Assembly (NCBI GenBank): GCA_036496265.1
Contig: DASXLL010000160.1
Coordinates: 1 to 7,531, forward strand
Length of the DNA stretch: 7,531 nt
From: CAYLLN01 sp036496265
Lineage (GTDB): Bacteria > Planctomycetota > Planctomycetia > Pirellulales > Pirellulaceae
Direction of reading: 5' to 3'
The notes under the pieces: model-generated
Databases searched by the model: none
Told to the model about the DNA's origin: nothing
Seen by the model: only the letters and a program-made list of their open reading frames with translations
Position numbers and translations under genes: made by a program
Part shown: piece after piece, positions 1 to 6,100 of the stretch
Position numbering within the stretch: position 1 is the stretch's first letter
Layout: the number at the start of each line of letters is the position of its first letter

Positions 1-2600
1 GATATGTAAACGATGAGTTGCTTCTGAGCCGTGGGGACATCGTTTTGCTCGCCGCGCCATTTGACGGTCGGCCGACGGACGCTTTCTTTGATGGCCGGGC
101 GACGATTCATGGAATTGCACTCGCGCGGACTAAGGATGCGCCGGATAGCCACTTCGCGGTGAAGCAAATTGATCTTCGGCAGTTGGCAGGTCTGCGGAAA
201 ATCGCCAGCTGTGATCAAGAGGCGTTCGACGAACTTTCCAAAGACTCGGAGGGAATTCGAGCCTATCGGCTTTTGGAGCGGCTGCTGGATGTGGCGCAGG
301 CTCGGGGCGTGCCGTTCGAAGAACAACTGGCAGCGCTCAATGATGCCGCACTGCTGTGCTTCGACCTTGGCGGCGTTGATTTTCCAGACAGTGGTGCGAT
401 GAAAACTGGCATTCTGAGCCGGTATGTGCAGCTTGGTCTGTGGGCGGCTGATCATGAAAATCTGCCTGCGTGGAGCAGCGTGCGGTGGGCTTTTCATTCC
501 GTGCCGATTCGTTCGCCCGTGGAATCGACGCCTGATCTGGGGCGGGCGATTCGGTGGGAGCTTGTCACGCGGGCGTATGACCGCGAGCCGCAGGAGACTT
601 TGAAGTTCATTGAACGCTTGCGTTTTTTCTACGAGCATCGGGCGAGTGGGTTGGTCGATTGGGCGCAGTGGCTGGCAAGCTCAGTGGCCGGCTCGCGGAT
701 CGCAACTCAGCCGAAAGACGCGTGGCGGGAATTGCTTGTAGAGGAACTGAGCAAGGAAGCATATAACGCGGTTACGGAATTAAAGGCGGTACTGGATGGG
801 CAGTCGTGGGAGGAAGCGGCGCGATTGATTGCGGCATTGCGGCCGCAAGCGGCGCGGGGCGTGGCGCCGGCGATTAATGATTCGTCGCTGCTGGCTTCGC
901 TGAGCGTTGTCATTGCCAATGTGTGGCGTGATTTTCCGCAGGTCGCCGCTGTGATGGAGGAGAAACTCGCGGCGACGGCCAAATTGCGTGTTGCCGAGGC
1001 GATTCGAAGTGGGGATGCGGCCACTTTGGAGCTGGCAACAGTGCAATTTGCGTCGCTGCCTGCTGCGCATCGCTGGCTGGCGGATCGGGCGCTGGTGGAG
1101 GGACGGTTTAGCGAGGCAATTCGGCGATATGAGCGGGCAGTTACGCTCGCGCCGGAGTTGAAGGGTGAAGTAGCACCGAAGATTCGCTTGGCGGCGGCGA
1201 TGAGTGGTCGTGAGATTGGCGGGCCGGCCGAAAGGGCGGCTCGATTTGGCGACGTGAGGATGTCGCCGGCTGATTTTGAAGCATTGATTGGCGAGATGCG
1301 CGAAAAGAGTCCGAGCGGATTGCGTCAGGTCGTTGAAAATACGGAGCATGTGCCGCCGCCAAATGCTTATCGCGCAGAAATGCAGAGCCGGTTCGATGGG
1401 GCCGCCGGTGAACGGCTGCAGGACGAGGTTGCCAAGCGGACGAATGAGTACCGAGTGCCATGGGTTGATCGGCAGATGGCCGTGACCGTTGATGGCAGCG
1501 TGATGTATGTCAGCAATCGGTTTCATGTGTCGGCTTACGATTCGGCGGACGGCAAGCGAATTTGGCAGACTAAGCCGCTGCCGCAAACGATGCAGCGGGC
1601 GCAGGATTGGCCGCTGATTCCGATGCGGCCGATGATGCATCGCGGGCGGGTATTTGCTCGGCTGTTGTATTCGGCAAATCCGATTCTGGCTTGTTTTGAC
1701 AAATCTACGGGTGAGCTGGTTTGGATCGCGGAAACTTCGGAGCGCGAGTCGTTTGTCTCCGATCCGTTGGTCATCAACGATCAAATTGTCATTTTGTCGC
1801 TGACGAATGGCGCCGATCAGACGGCACAACTGCGGCAAGTGACGATCAATCCACAGACTGGTGATGTTTTGGCGCGGCACGATCTGGTTCGGCTGCGGGG
1901 CAGTTGGTGGTCGCGGCGATGTTGTCAGGTGACGGCGTTCGAGGACGGATTCGTCGCGTCGCTCGGCGGCGTCACTTTGGCAACGACGGCCAGCGGTGAG
2001 GTTCGTTGGATTCGCAAGGCGCTCATGGTTCCGGCGGAGGACGATCCGCGGTGGATTTTGCAAATGCAGGAGCGGCCATTGATCGCGGGGTCCCGGTTGT
2101 TTGTTGCGCAGCCGGGAGTGCGGACGGTGGAGTGTTTGGATATGGCGACGGGGCGGCGAGAGTGGCAGACGGTGTTGCCTGAGGTCGTGGGAGTCGTTGG
2201 CTTAGCGGGTGATGTGCTGGTTGTGCGGACGGAGGGTGATGTTCGTGGGTTGGATATTTCGTCAGGCGCCACTCGATGGCGGAGTGGGACCGAAAACATT
2301 GCTGGTTTTCCGCAGTGTGACGAGAACTCCCTGCTTTTGGCAAGTTGCGAGGCAGAAAAAGGAAGTGCCCAGAAGCAAGTTCGTCTGACGTGGCTGAATG
2401 CAACTGACGGGAAGCCGATTACAAGTTCCGCCGTCGAAGGATTAACCGATCCTGATCCGCGGGTGGGGCCGATCGTTTCCATCGGTGGCAAAACTCTCGC
2501 GTTTTTCGGGCGTGGGCAACAGGAGGTGACGCGGGATGTGGTGGAGCTAGTTCCATCACAAAAGGCCGACAAATTGCGAGCATCAGGGGGCGGCGGCTGA
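1..2600 (+). CDS. Helical/TPR and PQQ-type beta-propeller repeat protein, 5' partial
   Basis: The frame is open to the left edge (first full codon at base 3), so the start is outside the window; the TTG at base 18 is probably internal. About 865 residues are visible, ending in TGA at 2598-2600. Residues 60-465 look mostly helical. One segment near 363-388 reads as a TPR-like hairpin (EGRFSEAIRRYERAVTLAPE). From residue 497 onward come PQQ/BamB-type blades, recognised by a beta strand followed by an aromatic or aliphatic-D-x-x-x-G-x-x-x-W pattern: AYDSADGKRIW, CFDKSTGELVW, INPQTGDVL, TTASGEVRW, CLDMATGRREW, GLDISSGATRW, LNATDGKPI, then a last strand set near 827-850. That makes about eight blades, the usual number for this fold. 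Such proteins are usually exported, but no signal peptide can be seen because the N-terminus is missing. The role is unknown: a scaffold or binding protein is more likely than a PQQ-dependent dehydrogenase, since no dehydrogenase motif was recognised. The extreme N-terminus (LLLSRGDIVLLAAPFDG) might be the end of an earlier propeller. Confidence 0.85.
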   Translation, partial: YVNDELLLSRGDIVLLAAPFDGRPTDAFFDGRATIHGIALARTKDAPDSHFAVKQIDLRQLAGLRKIASCDQEAFDELSKDSEGIRAYRLLERLLDVAQARGVPFEEQLAALNDAALLCFDLGGVDFPDSGAMKTGILSRYVQLGLWAADHENLPAWSSVRWAFHSVPIRSPVESTPDLGRAIRWELVTRAYDREPQETLKFIERLRFFYEHRASGLVDWAQWLASSVAGSRIATQPKDAWRELLVEELSKEAYNAVTELKAVLDGQSWEEAARLIAALRPQAARGVAPAINDSSLLASLSVVIANVWRDFPQVAAVMEEKLAATAKLRVAEAIRSGDAATLELATVQFASLPAAHRWLADRALVEGRFSEAIRRYERAVTLAPELKGEVAPKIRLAAAMSGREIGGPAERAARFGDVRMSPADFEALIGEMREKSPSGLRQVVENTEHVPPPNAYRAEMQSRFDGAAGERLQDEVAKRTNEYRVPWVDRQMAVTVDGSVMYVSNRFHVSAYDSADGKRIWQTKPLPQTMQRAQDWPLIPMRPMMHRGRVFARLLYSANPILACFDKSTGELVWIAETSERESFVSDPLVINDQIVILSLTNGADQTAQLRQVTINPQTGDVLARHDLVRLRGSWWSRRCCQVTAFEDGFVASLGGVTLATTASGEVRWIRKALMVPAEDDPRWILQMQERPLIAGSRLFVAQPGVRTVECLDMATGRREWQTVLPEVVGVVGLAGDVLVVRTEGDVRGLDISSGATRWRSGTENIAGFPQCDENSLLLASCEAEKGSAQKQVRLTWLNATDGKPITSSAVEGLTDPDPRVGPIVSIGGKTLAFFGRGQQEVTRDVVELVPSQKADKLRASGGGG

Positions 2601-2672
2601 TGTAAATGGGGTTGAGTGCATACGGCGGCATCCGAATCTGAGGATCGTTTACGACCCTATTTTGTTTTTAGG

Positions 2673-2690
2673 CCCGCCATTTATGGCGGG
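2673..2690. repeat. Perfect 8-bp inverted repeat (palindromic hairpin)
   Basis: The arms CCCGCCAT and ATGGCGGG flank a 2-base centre (TT); a realistic hairpin is a 7-bp stem with a TTTA loop. It lies 72 bases after the stop of the PQQ-propeller gene, inside the convergent intergenic space. A T-rich run (TTTTGTTTTT, 2660-2669) lies before the hairpin on the + strand, not after it. On the - strand the hairpin is followed by an A-rich run. Neither strand therefore shows a canonical intrinsic terminator. It could be a weak transcription end, a small dispersed palindromic repeat, or a trace of the nearby insertion-sequence decay. The palindrome itself is certain; its role is not. Confidence 0.6.
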
Positions 2691-2758
2691 TCATCGAGGC
2701 GATAACTAGAATTCCAATTCATCGTCTACTGCAGCCCCGTTCAGAGATAGTCCGGCTT

Positions 2759-3096
2759 CTAGCAGTTCATTCTTTGGAGTATTCGCAGGGGCGGGGCAGC
2801 GAGGGATTGGTTTTCGAGGGCATGCAGGGCGAGAAGGTTATGAATCAGGACGATGGCACCGACTTGAGCTTTGGCCCTAGCCAGGCCTCGGCTGGTAAAA
2901 CGGTGCAGGCTGCGATGCTCCTTGAGGTCAGCGAAGGCCAATTCGACGGTCTGGGAGCGGAGACGGTTTGGTCCTCATCGTGCTAGGTGAAGGCGGACTT
3001 GGGCAGTTGCGTGAATTGATTGCTTTGCGGCTTGCGCTGGAGCCCAGTGCTAAAGTCGTTTTCAGTGACAGGCACGTACAAGGTGATCCCATGCAG
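2759..3096 (-). pseudogene. Decayed DDE transposase remnant (IS1182-like), N-terminal half and middle lost
   Basis: Two pieces of one transposase lie in different frames on the - strand. The upstream piece (3096 to about 2962) reads LHGITLYVPVTENDFSTG, then LPKSAFT, a TAG stop at 2983-2985, then HDEDQT. The downstream piece (2974 to 2759, ending TAG) reads RLRSQTVELAFADLKEHR, then RFTSRGLARAKAQVG and HNLLALHALE. This second block resembles the C-terminal end of IS1182/IS5-type DDE transposases (DDE_Tnp_1_6-like), in which the last catalytic Glu sits in a VE-x-x-F-x-x-x-K context before a conserved H-N-L. The first block resembles the stretch before the Cys-rich middle of the same family, which is missing here. 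The N-terminal catalytic half is also absent, because the sequence runs straight into the kinase stop codon. The element cannot make an active transposase, and no terminal inverted repeats were recognised. Family assignment is from memory of motif patterns; the transposase origin is much surer than the exact family. Confidence 0.78.
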
Positions 3097-3111
3097 GGAG
3101 CCGGCAGTTAC

Positions 3112-6100
3112 TTACTCGGGGCGGTACTGAGGCAGCGACATTGCGACTGGCGCGGCGTCGGTCCAGGGCATGGTGAGCCAGACGATGGCGGTGCCGTCGC
3201 GGCTGCCGGTGAGGAGGCTGCTGCCGTCGGGGGAGGCGCTGACTGTGGTGATTTCCTCGGTGTGGCCGGTGAGGGTGAGGATTTCTTTGCCGGACTGCGG
3301 ATCCCAGAGCTTGGCGGTGATGTCTTTGCTGCCCGTGAGGACGCGCAGGCTGTCGGGCGTGAAGGCGACGGAGGTCACGCTGGCGGTGTGGCCGGCCAGG
3401 GTTATTCCGAGTGGCTCGCCGGTGGTGGCGTCCCAGAGTTTGGCCGTTGTGTCGTCGCTGCCGGTGACGACGCGTTTGCCGTCGTTGGAAAAACGGGCAC
3501 AGAGGACGGCCTGGGTGTGTCCTTTGAGCACGTGCAGCACTTCGCCGGTTGATACGTCCCAAATTCGGGCTGTTTTGTCGTCGGAAGCGGTCACGATCCA
3601 CTTGCCGTCGGAGGAAAATGCCACGTCGGTGACGCGGCCTTCGTGGCCGACGAAACTGGCGACGAGCTTGCCGTTCGTCGCGTCCCACATGCGGACGGTT
3701 TTGTCGTCACTGGCGGTGAGGACGCGGGTGCCGTCGGGGGAAAACACGCTGGCGTTGACGAATCGCGTATGCACACCGCCGAGCTTGACCAGCGTCGCGC
3801 CCGTCGCGGCATTCCAGATCCGCGCTGAGTTGTCCCAACTACCGGTCACAATTTGCTCGCCGCCTTTCGCGAATTGAACCGACGAGACGGCCGACTGGGG
3901 CGAGAAGGTCATGAGCTGCTTAGCATCGGCCGCTTCCCATAAATGGGCCTCGGCTCCGCCGACCGTCAACAACCTCGTGCCATCGGCCGAAAACGAACCC
4001 GACCAGAGGACGAGCGTCGTTGCCGAGAGATCCAAGAACGCGCCTTGCTTCTCGCCCGGGGCGTGAATTTCGTTGCCGCTCGCCAGGTCCCACAAATGGA
4101 GGCGATGATCGCTCGTCGTGGTCATTCCGCGGCGGCCGTCCGGCGAAAAAGCGACTTCGGTCGTCGGCGCGGCCGCATAGGGAATTGTCTTGAGGACTTC
4201 CGCTTTGTCGGTGTCCCAATAGCGAACCACATTATCGACAGACGCAGTCAGGACCCGTGTGCCATCGGTCGAAACAGCCATGGCGGTCACCGGCTCGGGA
4301 TGCTTGAGAATCAGCCGCAGGTCCTCAGTCCCTTTTTCCACATCCCACTGGGCTACCGAATTGTCCAAACTCGATGTCAGCACCCGCTTGCCACTGGGCA
4401 GGAAGGCCGCGGCGGTAATGGTCGCCGAGTGTTTTCGCGTTTCCCAGACCATTTCGCCCGTGTCTGCTTTCAGCAGCCGGCAACGACCAATGCTGTCGCC
4501 CGTGATGATGAACCGATCGTCCAGCGAGACGGCGAGCGAAGTGACATCCGACGTGAAGCCGCGAATTTCGCGCAGCGCCTGGCCTTCCGAATTCCAAACG
4601 CGGAGCAGCTTGTCGTCGCTGCCCGTCACGATCCACTGGCCGTCGTGCGACAGGGCGACTGCCGCTGCGGTGCCGGTACCTTCCAATGTCACGAGCTGCG
4701 TGCCCGTTGCCATATCCCATATACGGGCCGTGTTATCGACCGCCGCGGTTAGCACGCGCTTGCCGTCGGGGAAAAACAGCGCCGCCGAAGCCAAATAGGC
4801 ATGACCTTCCGTGTAGGACCGCAATTGCTTGCCCGTTGCCACATCCCACGCCACCGCCGAGCGATCGCGGCTGGCGGTGACGACTGTTTTGCCGTCGGGC
4901 GAGAACGTCGCGCCCAGCACCGAATCGTGATGCCCCTTGAGCACCCGCCCGCCGAGCACGCGGACCTCCTCGTATTTCGAGATGTTCCACAACTTGGCGT
5001 AATGGTCGTAGGCGGCCGATAGCACGCGATCGTTGCCCGGCATAAAGAGCGCCGCGGACACCCGGCTGGCATGGCCGCGGAGCTTTTTGACCATTTGATG
5101 CGTGGCCACGTCCCACACGCAGACGTTGTTGTCATTGCCGCCGGAGACCAGCAGCTTGCCGTCGCTCGAAAAACGCACGGTTCGGACGCCGGCCGTGTGC
5201 CCTTCCAGGCCGACGAAGGGGGTTTGCTGCGGCGTAATTGTGTCGCTCACTAACTGATTCAACAGTTTGTCGAGATCCTGCGTTTTCAGATCTTGCGGCC
5301 GCCAAATGAGGATGCTCTTGTCGTAGCTGCCGGTGGCCACATGTTCGCCGTCCGGCGAAAAGGCCGCGGAATAAACGGGACCCGTGTGGGCCAAAAACGG
5401 CGGGCTGGCCTGGCCGGTGGCAATGTTCCAAACGATTGCCGAGCCGTCCTGGCTGGCGGTGACGAATCGCTTTTCGTCGGGAGAGAACGCCACCGACCAC
5501 ACCCACCAGTCATGTCCGCGAAACTCTCGCGATGTCCCGTCGGCCAGGTTCCACAGCCGGGCCGCGCCGTCGTAGGAACCGCTGAGCAACTTGCTGCCGT
5601 CCTGCGAAAACGCCAGGCTCAAAACGGCATCCGAATGGCCATGCAAAGATCGCAGACGTTTGCCGGTTGCCGGATCGAACAGCGAAATGAACTCCGGCTT
5701 CGCGTTTGTGCCAACGGCAAGCTCCTTGCCATCCGGCGAGAACGCCAACGAGAAAACATAAGTGCCGCCGGACGGGAACGATGCGACCTGCTCGCCATTC
5801 TCGATCGTCTGAACGCGAACTTCGCCGCCCCAGCCGCCGGTCGCCATCTGCTTGCCATCCGCAGACACGGCGACGGCCTCAAGGGGTTGGCCGCAGTCGA
5901 ACGATTTCAGATCGCGCGAGCAGAGGTAGCGCAGGCGGCCCCATTCCCAGTTCCGTAGCGGCTGCGGGCATTGGCTGATGAGCTCCAACGCATGATCGAA
6001 GGCATTTTCCTCGATTTTCGCGGCCGCCAGACCGATGCGGGCAATGTACGCTTCGTATTCTTCTTGCTTGCGGGCGGTGTCGGCGAATTCGCGTTGGCGA

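Noticed and set aside
780..2063. 427-codon open frame on the - strand opposite the PQQ-propeller gene
   Set aside because: Its translation is rich in Arg, His, Pro and Gln with no recognisable domain, and it lies wholly opposite a gene with clear propeller repeats. It is a codon-bias shadow.
2645..2654. Small inverted repeat TCGT-TT-ACGA before the T-rich run, as a + strand terminator
   Set aside because: A 4-bp stem with a 2-base loop is too weak to support a terminator call.
2968..3552. 194-codon Gly-rich open frame on the + strand spanning the kinase 3' end and the transposase remnant
   Set aside because: Its Gly/Ala/Val/Asp-rich pattern repeats with the WD40 period because it is antisense to WD40 codons. 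It also crosses the boundary between two unrelated sequences.
3286..3774. Possible recent amplification of WD40 repeats 17-20
   Set aside because: A hand comparison of repeats 18 and 19 gives about 19 identical residues of 42, which is ordinary divergence and not the near-identity expected of recently copied blades.
3169..5895. Regularly spaced similar DNA segments about 125-130 bases apart, resembling a repeat array
   Set aside because: The period matches the 42-43 residue WD40 repeat and the similarity is explained by the protein motif. There are no identical short repeats with unique spacers, so it is not a CRISPR array.
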